DNA of 64,000 nucleotides from Heterocephalus glaber (GCF_000247695.1 NW_004624867.1:149030-213029), one strand, 5' to 3'. Shown: positions 22,351 to 35,177, counted from the stretch's first letter. The notes: generated from the letters alone by a model not told the origin. A program made the numbers and translations.

Positions 22351-25189
22351 GATTCATCCCAGAGATACAGGGATGGTTCAACATAAGGAAATTAATAAAT
22401 GTAACACACCATATTAACAGAAACAAGTCAAAAACCATATGATCATCTCAATAGATGCAGAAAAAGCATATAAAAAAGTCCAACACCCATTCGTAATAAA
22501 ATCCCTACAGAAAACTGGAATAGGTTGTGTTTGTCTCTGTCTGATAAAAGCCATCTATGACAAAGCAAGAGCCAACATCATACTAAATGATCAAAAAATT
22601 GAAAGTTTTCACTCTAAAATCAAGAATAAGACAAGGATGTGCACTATTACCACTCTTATTCAATACTTCTGAAAATATCACCCAGAGCAATTGAACAGGA
22701 GAAAGAAATAAAAGGAATAAGAATAGGAAAGGAAGAAGTTAAATTATCATTATTTGCAGATAACATGATACTCTGCATAGAAGACCCCAAAAACTTCACC
22801 AAAGATTTCTACTTTTAATAACCAAATTCAGTCATGTAGCTGGATCCAAACTCAACACTCAAAATCAGTAGCATTTCTGTACTCAAATAACAAACTGGGA
22901 GAGAAATTAGGAAAAAAAAACCTTTTACAATAACATCCCCCCAAAATGAAGTGCCTAGGAACCAATCTAATGAATGAAGTAAAAGACCTTTACATGGAAA
23001 ACTACAATACTCTGAAAAAAGAGACTGAAGAGTATATCAGAAAATGGAATAACATCCCTTGTTCTTGAGTAGGAAAAATCAATATACTGAAAATGGCCAT
23101 ACTTCCAAGATTGTTAAACAGATTTAATGCAATCTTGATCAAAACACTAATATGTCACAGAATTAGAGAAAACAATCCTAAAATTCATTTGGAACCAGAA
23201 GATAACTAGAATAGCAAAAGGAATTCCGGGCAACAAAGGCAAGGCAGGGAGCATCACAATCCCTAACTTGAAATTATATTACAAAGCTACTGTGATAAAA
23301 ACAGCATGGTAAGGATCGATGGAACAGATCAGAAGATACAGAAACAACTCCAAACATACTCAGCTACCTTTATCTTTGACAAAGGAGCCAAACACCTTCA
23401 CTGGAAGAAAGATAGGCTCTTTAATAAATGGTGGTGGAAAAACTGGCTTTCTACATGCATGCCAAAGATTAAAACTAGACCCATCTCTCACTATCCACTA
23501 AATTAAAATCAAAATGTATCAAAGATCTAAATATTAAAACAGAAACCCTAAATCTTCTGGAAGATAGCCCAGGTAGAGCTCTCAAAGACATTGGTGTAGG
23601 CAATGACTTTATGAACAAAACCCTAATTGTATAGGAAATATCATAAAAAATTAACAACTTGGATCTAATATTATTAAAAAGGTTTTGCACACCAAAAGAA
23701 ATCACCAACAGAGTGGTGAGAGACAACCAACAGTGTGGAAAAAAACTTTTACCAGCTGTTCCTCAGACAAAGGACTAATATTTAAAATATATAAAGAACT
23801 GAAAAAACTGAAAAAAATCAGACTCCTCAAATTTAAAGACCCAATCCAAACATGGGCATCTGAAATGAAAAGACACCAGAGGAAGAAGTAGAAATAGCAT
23901 AAATGAAATATATGCTTCTACTCTTATGAAGTAGAAATAAATATATGAAAAATGTTCAACATGACTGGTCATTCAAGAGATACAAACTAAAACAACTCTG
24001 AGATTCCAACTTAATTCAGAAAGAATGGCTGTTATCAAGAAATCAACCAATAACAAATGCTGGTGGGGTTGTGGGGAAAAAGGAACTCTTCTCCACTAGT
24101 GTTGCGAGTGTAGACTGGTGTAACCACTGTGGGAACTAATATGGAGATTCCTCAAAATCTAGGACTAAAGGTTCCATTTGATACAGCTATTCCCCTTCTT
24201 GATAACTTCCCAAAAGATACAAAGCATCATACTACAGTGATATTATGGCACACCCCATGTTTACAGCACAATAGTTTGTAATGGCTAAATACTGGAAACA
24301 GCCCAAATGCCCATCAACCGATGAATGGATAAAGAAGTTGTGAGCATCTTTTATACAATGGAGTACTACATTGCCATAAAGATGGATAACCTTGAGACAT
24401 TTCTAGGTAAATGGATGTACCTTGGAACCATACTCTTGAGTGAAATAAATTGGATATACATGTGTAAATATTGCAATGTTTCTCTGGTATAAGAAATCAA
24501 AAGTAGAAATAAAGACTATAATGTATAACAGATATTGGGAAGTAGGAAGAAAATGTTCAAATGAGAAGGGGAACAAGGGAGGAAGAAGAGGGAAAGGAAG
24601 GAAGGGGAGGGGAAAACAAGAAAAATGAAAGATAAAATGGAATCAAAACTCTTATAAGAAATGGGTAGAAGGGAGCAGTAGGGAATGGAAAAAAATATGA
24701 ATCAAGATATATCATGAACAAGTGCAAATTTCATCTGATGAATGCTATCATTTTGTGTATCTAAAATGTACCAAAAAATGATTTGCTTAAAAAAAAAAAA
24801 AGCCTATAAGGCCATGATTCTCCTTTAACCAGTACATGCATTTACCTGATCTTGTAATTGTCCTGACATACTGGCACACAGAATAAAAAACTAGGCACTG
24901 CAAAATAAAAGCAAGCCAGAAATGAAATCCCCGTCAACAAAGATGAGGGGCTGGCAATTAGTTGGAGGTAGTGTGATAAGTAGGAGACAACACAGTAGGA
25001 AACACACAATAGGAGACAATATTTTTTTTTGCTAGATAGAGCACATCTGACTTTTGAGAAACATTCATCAAAATCATTCTTCTGATAACTACCAATACTG
25101 CCTCTTGGTAAATAAGGATACTCAAGTGGTAGTGGAGTTTTAGGGTAAAATCCTTTTTTCCAGGGGTCCTCTAGACCAGGCTCAGCCAC

Positions 25190-25790
25190 CCGTCCAAATA
25201 AATCTAATGGAGATGTCGATGTGAAAGGCAGGAAGAGCTTTAATAAGCATGGTCATTCTGGGAAGAACAGATATGGAGGCTTAGGATTTGTCTTTAAGGG
25301 GTTGACAGGAACTTTGAGGTTTTATAGAAAAAGGGAGCAAAAGTGAAGTTTTGGGGTTTATTAGCTCTACGATTTACAGAGCTGGGCAGACTTGGTAATC
25401 ATGGTCAAGCAAGGATCTGGCTAATCCTTATCTGAGGACTGGTTTTTCAAGTCACCTCTAGAAGTCCTTATGGCTTGAAGGGGCAATCTGGTTCCTAAGA
25501 GATAACTGCTCTTGCTAAAGGACAACCTCAGTTGCTGTCATGGTATAAATGCTCCCACTCAGGGGGTGATCTCACAATCAGGTGATCTGTCTGCAGTCCC
25601 AGGTGACTGCAGATATAACACATGGCTTTCAGGTGCTGCTCCAGGGTCTGGAACAGAATGTCACAAGAACTGGCAACTGAAAAACCCTACAATCTTGAAC
25701 ATACCTAAGTCATGCTCATCTTGGTGGCCTCAGTCTTAAAGGGGAATGAGATAAGGTTAGATAAATTTAGGGCTAATAAATCTTGAATTA
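25190..25790 (-). mobile_element. Candidate endogenous-retrovirus solo LTR, minus strand
   Basis: On the minus strand a TATAAAA box (25320-25326) is followed about 76 bp later by an ATTAAA poly(A) signal (25239-25244), the spacing expected for a retroviral U3/R unit. I did not identify the family, a primer-binding site or coding regions. Boundaries are estimates. It is sense with the CaMKII gene. Confidence 0.4.
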
Positions 25791-26149
25791 TCAGTTTTCA
25801 GACAGATACTCCTTAAGTGATTAACATGCCTATGTGCAGAGCTGAGAGGAATCTGACCCAAAGTTTGAAGTCAATAAAGGAGACAGATATAAAATAAAGG
25901 CAGAGACACCAAGCTTTATTCTGCTTTTAGTACTGATTAGGTATCTGCTTCTAAGCCCTCTTATACAAGTGTTGATAAATTTAAGCACAAACATTTCTGA
26001 GACTTAGAGTCTAAATCCAACATAAATCATATGGATCTTGTTAAAATGATTTGAATAGTTACTGAAAACACAAGAAATTAAGGTTCCTTTGAACTCTAAA
26101 AGCCTGTGATGTAGGTAGGAAACTATATAATAGTAGGTACTGTGATAGA

Positions 26150-26330
26150 TCCTTTGCATCTATAATTCCTAATCTTCCTAACAATGTGAGATAGGCTTAT
26201 ATCCAGCTTTGAAAATTTTGTTTTCAGAAAAAGGAAGGAAAAGGAACTTGGTTCTGCAAAAAAAGTAATAAAATGGAGGATACGGAGCTCAAATTCAGGT
26301 CTGTTGTGTTTGAAAGCCAGCACATTTTTT
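26150..26330 (-). mobile_element. MIR SINE remnant, minus strand
   Basis: TTTGCATCTATAATTCCTAA ... CAAATTCAGGTCTGTTGTGT has the antisense MIR order. Confidence 0.55.
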
Positions 26331-26547
26331 TTTAACTAAGTTAACTAAGCCTTGGCCTTCAAAAATCAGGATAAGTTAAGCATTTTTATTTATCTGGTAC
26401 ACAAAAACAGAGTAGGCATATGTGAACTGGGGAGTGGAGAAATGCACTGATGGAAGAAATAAATGTCCCCTGCTAATTTTTTCTAATTAGTGCTTTATGT
26501 TTGTTTTAGTGGAGAATCTGCACTTATGGTTTATTCTCAAAGCATGT

Positions 26548-26645
26548 ATAGTGGTACCTCCATTCACAAACTCAATTCTTTCCACGACTGTGGTTGCAAA
26601 TCAAATTGGATAAGAACTGAATCAATTTTATTGTACTTTATCTGT
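26548..26645. mobile_element. Possible DNA-transposon end
   Basis: TAGTGGTACCTCCATTCACA and the internal ATTGGATAAGAACTGAATCA resemble terminal sequence of a mariner/Tigger-type element beginning CAGTGGTACCTC. No matching right end was found. Confidence 0.3.
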
Positions 26646-26989
26646 AAAGGTTGGGCATTGCCAAAGTGAAAAGGGATCTTTAGCAACCAACATTCTGCCA
26701 ATGGGGAACTGTACAAACGTGCCCATTGTGAAGTCTGGCATCTGTTCTGATTGGTTGACTCTCAGGTCACACTTATAAAATATTTTAAAAATCATTCCTG
26801 GTAGCATTCTGTCCACTTCTGATGTTGTATTTTGAGCCTGATGCCTACCAAACTTCAGACTTGTATCCAATAATTTCTTTGGCACCTCCACTTGCAGGTG
26901 TAATAGACACTTTGAAACTATTGTGCCAGCAACTAATCCTCTTCTCTTCATTTTACATTATACTCATCTGAGCAGCTACACCCAGCTAC

Positions 26990-27288
26990 ACCCATCACCT
27001 TCAGGCCCACTCCATTATTCTTGTGTCTCAGGATTTATCCTTGACTTCCTGGTCTAGCACTACTCACAGCCACCCCATCAGTATAATCTACCTTCCAAAC
27101 ACCTTGTGTGTGACCACAGACCCCTCCACTGCCACCAGGCCAATCAAGTCATTGACTATAGCTGCCTTCTCACAGGACTTCTGAGTTAAGGGGACCACTC
27201 TAACTCATATGATGCAAATGATCTCCTTACCACAGAAGTCACACCTGCTCACTCCTCCTCTCAGAACTTTCCAAAGTCATCCTTAAGT
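26990..27288 (+). mobile_element. L2 remnant
   Basis: CTCAGGATTTATCCTTGACT, ACAGGACTTCTGAGTTAAGG and GAACTTTCCAAAGTCATCC resemble L2 ORF2/3' sequence; old and diverged. Confidence 0.5.
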
Positions 27289-27289
27289 C

Positions 27290-27655
27290 ATTTTGGTCTG
27301 CCATAACAGAATATCTTGCTTAAACAACAGATATTTATTTCTTACCATTCTGGAGGCTGATGTCAAAGATCAAGGTGCAAACAGATTTGGTTCCTAGTGA
27401 AGGCATACTTCCTAACTCACAGCTGGCCACTTTCATACTTTAGCCTCAGATAATGGGGAGAGAGAGAACTCTGGATTATTCTTCTTCTTGTAAGGTCTCT
27501 AATCCTAACCTGGGAGTCCCACCTTCACAATGCCATCTAGACCCAGTCAACTCCCAAAGGTCCTACCTCCAAATACCATCACTTTGTGGGTTAGTCCCTG
27601 GACACATGAATGGGGCTGGGGCACACAGATCTTACTCAGTCTGTAATACCACCTC
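27290..27655 (-). mobile_element. MLT1-like MaLR LTR, minus strand
   Basis: Antisense MLT1 landmarks in order: TCTGCCATAACAGAATATCT, TTCTGGAGGCTGATGTCAAA, CTCCCAAAGGTCCTACCTCC, AATACCATCACTTTGTGGGT. Confidence 0.75.
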
Positions 27656-27999
27656 ATGAAGATGGAAAGGGAAGGTTGTCACCACAGCCTACAGGCCCGT
27701 CCCCTCTGGTAACATCATGTATGATTTCCAACTCCTCACACCCACCCCTACATATTGTGTGCTGCTCTAGACTTCCCATTGCAAAGCCAGCTCCCTCCTT
27801 TCCTCCAGAAGAGGAGCCTGACCTTGGGCAGACTTGATTTATTGGTTACTTTGTCAGCTTTGTTCACTGCTTTATTAGAGGTATCTAGAAGACTGGCACA
27901 ATATTCAAAAACTGAGCTGCTAAAAATGGATGAAGAAATGAGTAAGTCCAATTTTATAGGCCAAGTGTCATTCTAACTCTGCAATGATTTTCCTACAAT

Positions 28000-29985
28000 T
28001 CTCCAAATAACTCTATATGCAAAATAGCAAATCCCTAGTGTTTTATGTTGTTTTTCAAATTAATGAAAAGTAAAACATATCAAGTAGGACAAGAAAGCTG
28101 AGCGACAGCAAGGTTAAAAGGGAGTTTAGTTTAAAGTACCATTAGCAAATCTCATAAACTCCTGAGACCTTATCTTTCTTCCCTTGGTTTCATTTGTGTT
28201 CGGTTTCACAAATCCTCACTGAAGAAGCTAAATGCATTCTTTTGTTTTGGTTTGGGCACATATTCAACAATTTTATTAGCAAGCACACAATAATCTAATT
28301 ACTCTAGAAATTCTCTTGAAATCTGTTATTTATAGATGTACTGTGGTATAAACTGGAATGCAATTTGCTGAAAAATATCTATCAAGTAAGATATGATCTG
28401 AAATATTTTTTCAAGAAGCTATAAAAGCCTAAGTCATTTCTTTTTTGTCCCTTTTTGTTGTGTAGGTTGGTTCACAGGCCTCTACTGTGCAGTTTCTAGA
28501 AGGCTGCCTTAGCAAACCAGAGTTGAATGCTTTTGAAATAATGACAAACAGTGAATCTGCACACAAGCACTCAAGGTCTCTGAACTGGTTTCCTAGGTCT
28601 ACAACAGTTCTTGTACCAAAAGCAAGAGAGAATGGCAGTCCTGTCCTTGTCCACTGTTACTGGACCAAGAGGTCTCCAGCTTCCCTATTCCAATCTGATA
28701 TTGTGAATCTGCTCTGGCCTCCTAATATGCTTCAGAGGCTGATTCACTAGTCACTCTTCCCATTTCTGAGTCCTCTGAGCAGAAGCTATAGCTCAGAGAA
28801 GAGTAGAGCGAGCAGTACACTTAAAGCATTCTGTGAATTTTTCCTGGCACTCAAATGCAGGGGAGCAAAGGAAGCTGCACTGTGCAGGTGGGGTAGAAAA
28901 GCAGGTGAGCTTGAATAACCGATAAAAGCCTGGTATGTGGGTTTGTGGAGAAAGACAGAGAGGGAAACAGAGATTGACTGACAGACCGACCGACAGACAG
29001 ACAGACACATGCAGAGGCAGAGGCAGAACCATGGGGGACAAGAAGAAAACTGAGTTCAGTATTTGGAGAATGTGAGCATGTGAATCATGTAAATCATGAG
29101 ACACTCAGGCAGAAATTCATTATTTTCCTTCTGAGGTGTGACTCCCACAGAGCTGCCTCCCCAGCGGGAAGATGGGGTACTCAGAAGATGCAGAATACAA
29201 TCTCCTTACAGTTGGCCCGGTGGACTTTCAGCATCAGGGTAGATGGCAAGTGGGCCATTTTATGGCCTTAGCAAAGTGAGATGTAAGAAAAGAACAGCAG
29301 AACTTCACCCTCAATAAGCAGCTACGTGTTTCTGAAAAGCACTCATTAGGACTGTGCTTGCTCAGCTCTAGAGAAGAAACTATTCAAATATCCTCGATAT
29401 CTGCTCCAGCTGAATTTAGCCACCAGGAAAACAATGACTTAGAAAAACACAGGCACAGCCCAAAAAAGTATCTGAGAGACAACGATAGTAAGGGTGGGGC
29501 TCCCATGTGATCTGAAAAGGTATCATATTGATGATGGCTCACTTTTCTAGTGACTACTGACATAGCTCAACAGGAATCAGAAAAGCGCACAGTACATTAG
29601 GAAAACACTGCATAAGAACAGGCATGATCACTGTGTGCCTTAGTTTGGGGTGGCCCTGAAGGTAAAATGTGGATGAAGTTCCTTAGGTCAAGGAGCTAAA
29701 TTATAGGGGGAATAAGGACATGTGAATGGGTAATGGGGAAGCAGAGCGCCCCCTAACCCACACCTGTGTGCAGACTAGAGAAGGAAGCTGCACCACCTGA
29801 GTCACCCCAACAGCAGGTGCCTGTGTACACTGCACCACCCAGGCAGAATGACAAAGGACAAAGGTCAGAGGGAGATGAGGGCCAAGAGAAAGGTGGAGAT
29901 CGATGGACAGGGGGAAAAGGGGGAAAGGAGCATTTCCCACCAGGAAAATGCAAGTGGAAAGGCACTAAGAAAAGAGGGAAAAAAC
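28000..29985. other. Intronic sequence, nothing firmly recognised
   Basis: Slightly higher GC than the flanks from 28600 to 29980. Only a short tetranucleotide repeat is certain. Open frames here lack any recognisable domain. Confidence 0.4.
28974..29007 (+). repeat. (GACA/GACC)n short tandem repeat
   Basis: GACTGACAGACCGACCGACA then GACAGACAGACA; an imperfect tetranucleotide array. Confidence 0.85.
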
Positions 29986-29989
29986 AGAA

Positions 29990-31010
29990 ATTGCACAGTT
30001 TGGGGAAGGGACATCTGTATGGTTGTAAAGTAGAGAAAAATTAAGGGAATACATAAAGGATTTTGCAGTGTTAAAATTTCAGAATTTTGCCTGAAGAAGT
30101 AGGGAGCCCTGGGAGGACTTTAAGGGAAGAAGGGGTAGATCTAATCTGCTTTACCTTTTGTTTGTTTACTTGTTTGTTTTAAGACATCTTTCTATGTAGT
30201 TCAGGCTGGCCTTGAATTAACTATGACTATGTAGCATAGGCTGGCCTCAAACTCCGGATCTTCTTGCCTCAGTCTCCTTAGTGCTGGGATGACAGGTGTA
30301 GCAGCCTCTAATCTACATTTAAAAAGACACCTTTCTCAGTGGGAAAGGGAAGCCTTCAGAAGAGGAGAGGACTAGGACAGCCTAGATTATGCCACATGGT
30401 TTAAGGAGTGGAACAGATTTAAAAGCCATGAAGGAAGGTGAAGTGAGAGGGTTGCTACAAAATTAAAAACTGGCCAGGAAAAGAGAGGAGGGCAGAACAC
30501 ACTCAGCCTGCAGCTCAGTCAGGGCTGTAGGGTGAGTCAGGGAATAGAAGGAAAGGAGCAAGTCTGGGTGGGGGCCAGGAAATGCTGGGGTGGAAAAGAA
30601 GGACCATTTTATAAACAGTATTATTAATCAGGTGTCAAGACACATACTTGTGAATGTTCAATCAGCTCATGAGGAACTTGTCTGGAGAGAGACGTTAAAC
30701 TCAAACACAGATTAAGGAGTTATTAATATATTAATGAGACATGCTGGGGGGATTTAAAAGAGAGGCCCAGGAGAAGGAGCTCAGGAAAGAGATTGGGAAT
30801 GCTGGAGATGAAACAGACAGCAAGAAAACACTTGTGTCACCAAAGCCAATGGGGGCGACTCACGTGTGCAGCTAGAGAGCAACATCAAGTAAGACTAGAA
30901 GATTCCACAGGACTTCAAAATAAGGAGGAGTGAGTGGTCACCCGAGAGCAGTTTCATGACATTAACAGAAGCCTAAATACAGAGGTTGGGAAACCAAAGG
31001 GAACTTAAAA
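29990..31010 (-). mobile_element. L2 remnant, minus strand, split by a B1
   Basis: Antisense L2 features such as GGGAGCCCTGGGAGGACTTT, GCAACATCAAGTAAGACTAG and ACCCGAGAGCAGTTTCATGA. The extent is approximate. Confidence 0.5.
30181..30303 (-). mobile_element. B1 SINE, minus strand
   Basis: Antisense B1: TATGTAGTTCAGGCTGGCCT, repeated GTAGCATAGGCTGGCCTCAA, then TGCTGGGATGACAGGTGT. Inserted in an antisense L2. Confidence 0.88.
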
Positions 31011-31487
31011 TGAAAACAGGGTGCTTTTCTCCAAAATCCTCAGTGAGGAGAACCTGAGGGGAAATTGCTTATGTCATTCACAGTGTGCTAACAACTCCTC
31101 ACATGCGGAAGGGTGACCACCTGGCCTGGTCCACCAACATTCATTTCAACATTCGTGATTTGGGGGCAACCCTGTTTGCTCTTCCCTAAATCTTGTCTTT
31201 GGAAACATACTAATCTGTCCAGCAACCTGCAGAAAGAATTCAGCACACAACTCCCTCCTCTCCCTGTATCTAATTTGGGCACTCACATGTTCCTGGAAAC
31301 TGCTGAGTGTTTTCACGTGTAAGTGCCCTAACTTCCCCGAGGCGTACTAAGCCCCTTATATGTCTGGGATTTTACTGGTCACATTCAAGCACTTTATTGA
31401 AATTAAAAAACAAACAAACAGCTGCACAGAGAAATCTCACAGCTTCCCACAGATAAGGAAGTGAAGGACAGAGTAGAAATTTGAACT

Positions 31488-31640
31488 TTAGAGTCAAACA
31501 AACATATTTGGACCCTGGTTCCACCCTTCATAAACTCAGAAATCTCAGTCAAATTAAATTAATCTCTTTGAGACTCTAGTTCCTCACATGTAGAGAACAC
31601 ATAGTAAATAGTGATAAAAGGACCTTCTATTAAGGATTAT
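31488..31640 (+). mobile_element. MIR SINE remnant
   Basis: GAGTCAAACAAACATATTTG, GACCCTGGTTCCACCCTTCA and GAGACTCTAGTTCCTCACAT follow the MIR consensus order. Confidence 0.65.
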
Positions 31641-31649
31641 CAATTATCA

Positions 31650-33060
31650 TAAGATAATTTTGGTAAATATTTAGACATAATAGGTTCAGATTATCATGAT
31701 CTAAGAAGCTAATAATCTTTCTGACAGATTTCATTCTTTAGACTTGGTGTGAAGATGAAAAAGGGGACAGGGAGTCTGGCATTCCATGGAGTTGAGTAGG
31801 TTTCTAGCCCAAAGGTTTCCTGAAGATTTAAAGAACTAACATCATCTCTAGAATAATGTTTTTATGTTCCTTGAAAATGTGTATCCAAATTACCTGGGAT
31901 GCCTGACTTAAAAATAAGGAAGTTTATGAACATTAAACAGACAAAAATAAATTAATGGTGGATTCCTAGAGTGCACTTTAGCCAAACTGTGCCAGTGAAA
32001 CCAAGGACATGCAATGGGACCAAGGGAAATTAGTATCCACGAATGAAGGCTTCGACCCCAGAGTCCACCTCAACCCAACTGTATTCTGCCCATTGGTTAC
32101 TGCATTCCAAAAACATTAAGAAACAAATCCAATTTTTGTTTTGTTTTGGTTTTTTCATTTTGTTTTTTTGAGAGAGGGTCTTGCTCTGTAGTTCAGCCTA
32201 TCCTTGAGCTCGCTATGTAGTCTAGGCTGGCTTCGAAATCAAGACAATCCTCCTGCCTCAGTCTCCTTAGGGCTGCCATTACAGACATGCACGAGCATAC
32301 CTGCCTACAAATCCAGTTTTTAAGCTTCACTGAATAATGGATTATTTATTAGGATTCCTAGTCACACTGGGCTCCACAGAGGCATTTTATTCCAAAGTGG
32401 CTATCATCATAAAGTGGGTTGAAAGTTAGAGGGTTGGTGGGAAGAGTCCAAAACCACTCCTTTCCATGGCTGTAGAAAATGAGGGTGTCTCTCAACACTA
32501 TCAGAACCTCCATCTACCTCTATGTGTTGGCTGCCCACCTTCCTCATACATGCAAACATCATCAGAAGCAGACAGAAGGACACCCTGTCTGAACCAAATG
32601 CTATCCAATAGGGAAGTATGTACTTACAAGAAAATGTGCCTCATAGCACATTAGAGATTTCATTACTGTAGACAGAATGATAGACTTCATTCCCAAGCTC
32701 TTGTGTGCAGGATCACATATTTGGTGGGACCACACTCATGGCAATATCAAGGACCTTAAAGTTGATGGAATACTCTCAGATCTTTTTCATTCATTGACTG
32801 ATAAATATTGGAAGAATTGTTTTACAAAATATCATGTTTTTTGAATTGAAATGTATTTTTGTTGACTGGAATTTATTTTTTCATTTTCTAGTTCATCATT
32901 TCTTTACTTGGCCATTAACCCTTCAAGTCCTGAAGTTACCAGATCACTCGTTAATATAAAAAGTTTAACAGCATGTGATATTAAAACATATGAACTATAC
33001 CTGTGCATTCTTAAGGTAATTTTAAAAAGAGAATGCTATCTGCACAAATGAAATGTGTCC
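31650..33060. other. Intronic sequence around one B1
   Basis: Apart from the B1 at 32165-32307, nothing recognised. Confidence 0.45.
32165..32307 (-). mobile_element. B1 SINE, minus strand
   Basis: Antisense B1 with both copies of the duplicated segment (GTAGTTCAGCCTATCCTTGA / GTAGTCTAGGCTGGCTTCGA) and CCTGCCTCAGTCTCCTTAGG. Confidence 0.88.
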
Positions 33061-33150
33061 AGGGCTAAGGATGTAGTTCAGTGGTACCACGCCTGCCTGG
33101 CAAGTGCAACATTCTGAGTTCCATTCCCAGTTCCAAAAAAAAGAAAAAAG
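33061..33150 (+). mobile_element. ID-like SINE, older diverged copy
   Basis: AGGGCTAAGGATGTAGTTCA to CCATTCCCAGTTCC, tail AAAAG; flanked by AAATGTGTCC and AAATGTGCCC. Confidence 0.88.
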
Positions 33151-33492
33151 AAATGTGCCCAACATCTATGATAATTAGAAGCATACTAAGGCAGTGAATT
33201 TGCTATTGACAACTCATTAACACTGTATCATTAACATTATGATACAATTTATGCTAGGCTACATCACCATCCACTCTTAGTGATCATTACATTCCTGGGT
33301 TTGCAAAATGAACATTGAGATCAGGTTAAAATATACCTGTGCAGTAAAAGAGAGACACTACAATTTAAAAATAAAACCAAGAAATGGAACACCTTAACAA
33401 TATAACAGAAATGTTTACAAGTAAATACAGAACAAGGGAATACCAGGAATTATTTCTGTAGTGTAATGCAAGGATTGGAAATGAATTAAAGT

Positions 33493-33598
33493 GGGCTGGG
33501 GATTTAGCTCAGTGGCAATGTGTCTGCCTTGCAGGCACAAGATGCTGAGTTCGATCCCTGGTACTGCAAAAAAAAAAAAAAAAGAAAAGAAAAAGAAA
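33493..33598 (+). mobile_element. ID-like SINE
   Basis: GGGCTGGGGATTTAGCTCAG to TTCGATCCCTGGTACTGC, long A/G tail; flanked by GAAATGAATTAAAGT and GAAATGAATCAAAGT (33478-33492, 33599-33613). Confidence 0.92.
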
Positions 33599-33879
33599 GA
33601 AATGAATCAAAGTACCAAATAAGTAGCTCTATAATGTGAAAATCTTTCCCAGATAATCAGTTACATTGTTATTTCTTCAGTCTATATCCATTCAAATAAA
33701 TGTGAAGAATGTGTCATGTCAATGAAAAGAGACAATATTTTCTTTCAGGATATGAGGCAAGCAGGGTAGAAAAGTACAGTGAGGCAGAGGCACCAGTTTG
33801 GACAGTCAGGAAAGTAAAAGGGCAAGACCAGAAGCCATGGTGATAGGTTCAGGTGACAAACAGGGCTCTTCGTGAGGTC

Positions 33880-34330
33880 CAGTGTTGGGGCTCACAACTC
33901 AAAACTTCCAGTGTGTACAGCAAATGCCCAAGAGGCTTGGAAGAGCAATTCCAACAAAAGCCAAGATAGCAGTGTCAGTGATCAGCAGTAAGAACAGGTC
34001 TGGAACTGTTGATGGTCTTTGGAGGCCAAGAAATTCTGATACAAGGACAACACAAAGTAGGCACTGCTCTTCATTTTTAGCATCTTGCAATCGATCTCTA
34101 CATATGAATAAGTGTGAGTCAATGTCTACCACACTTAGCAGTAGAAGCCATCAGCCTTCCCTTCCACTGACCATCTTGAGAACCTAATAGTTTGGCTGTG
34201 CCTTGTTGTGTTTGCTCAGTTCCCTTGCTTGAATAAATTTCTATTATATCTGTAAAGGCCAATATGTTCAGTTGTATCACCCTTCTTCCTTGAGTACTAT
34301 TAGACTTCTCAGCATTAATCACACACCTTC
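33880..34330 (+). mobile_element. Possible old LTR remnant
   Basis: Moderately GC-rich relative to its flanks, with GAATAAATTTCTATTATATC near its right end, similar in style to an LTR poly(A) region. No family recognised; tentative. Confidence 0.25.
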
Positions 34331-35170
34331 TTGCTGATTAAACTGGGCAGAGTATTTAAAGTGATCCAAGTCAGCTTTACCAGAAAAAATAGGTCCAACA
34401 GATAGCAGGAATCTTGTGAGACATTTGCAAATGAAGATGGGTATGATATGTTCTTTTCTGTACCCTGAGAAAGGGTCTTCTATTACATCAAAATTATTTT
34501 GTTCCAACTTATATCCATGTGTCTGAATGGATTTGGGTTATTAAGAAAGGCAAGCTCTCAACTGAAGCCATTCTAACTTCAATTTTATAAGGGGTATAGA
34601 TCCTGGGATACTCGGGTGTCTGGGGAGAGATGGAGAAGGGATAGGTTAAAAAAAGAAAAAAGACCTCAAAAAAAAATCAGAACAAACAGAAAAAATAACA
34701 TCCTATTTGACTCTTGGCATGGATGGCAGCAAATCTGCCAAATGACAACAAAACTAATCTAGGTTATATACAGGCCAAATCACAGAAGTTTAAGAAAACG
34801 CCAAGGGACGAAATTATTCCAGCAGTAGCACATGTGTGTAAATTCAAAGGTAATCTGAAGCAGATAATCACTACCCATGGAAAAAGAACAAACTTAAATG
34901 TTGAGTGGGGTCAGCTCAAGTTCTAAACCAAGTCCAAAATCCACAGGTTACTTATGACAAGGTACCATGAGCTAGATGGACAAAAACTATCTACACCTTC
35001 ATGGGGCAAGCAATCCAGTCAATGTTCAAGTTGGAAGCCCAGGCAACTGGAGGATCAACAGTGAAACTAAAACATAGCTGAGCACTGGAATTAGACCTAG
35101 AAATCTGGAATCTGGAGCAGCAATAAACCAGAAATCAGAGCTGAAGTGGCACTATCTTCCAAAACAAGAG
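34331..35170. other. Intronic sequence, nothing recognised
   Basis: No supported feature; short open frames only. Confidence 0.45.
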
Positions 35171-35177
35171 GAATTTA

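Larger units (their letters stand above)
17650..24800 (+). mobile_element. Near-full-length L1 (LINE-1) retrotransposon, degenerate
   Basis: It starts with the typical L1 5' UTR phrase GGAGGACTTCCAGGAAGATGG and ends in an A-tract at about 24788-24800. Imperfect 10-bp direct repeats (AGCCTAGAAG 17640-17649, AGCCTATAAG 24801-24810) support a complete insertion of about 7.1 kb. A T-rich stretch (18530-18785) is cut by an assembly gap. ORF1-like sequence lies around 19480-20330. ORF2 runs from about 20480 to 24500: recognisable reverse-transcriptase stretches include NSPTKTNSDPDGFTAEFCRK (22050-22110), a run with ANITLIPKLEKNP (22187-22230) and ISIDAEKAYKKVQHPF (22446-22490). Frames are broken by many stops, a 43-bp duplication and insertions of two SINEs and a U4 fragment, so it is not autonomous. 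It lies antisense to the CaMKII gene. Confidence 0.9.

Noticed and set aside
22439..22672. Separate gene encoding [20 protein letters not shown]
   Set aside because: This is the continuing L1 ORF2 reverse transcriptase in a shifted frame, not an independent gene.
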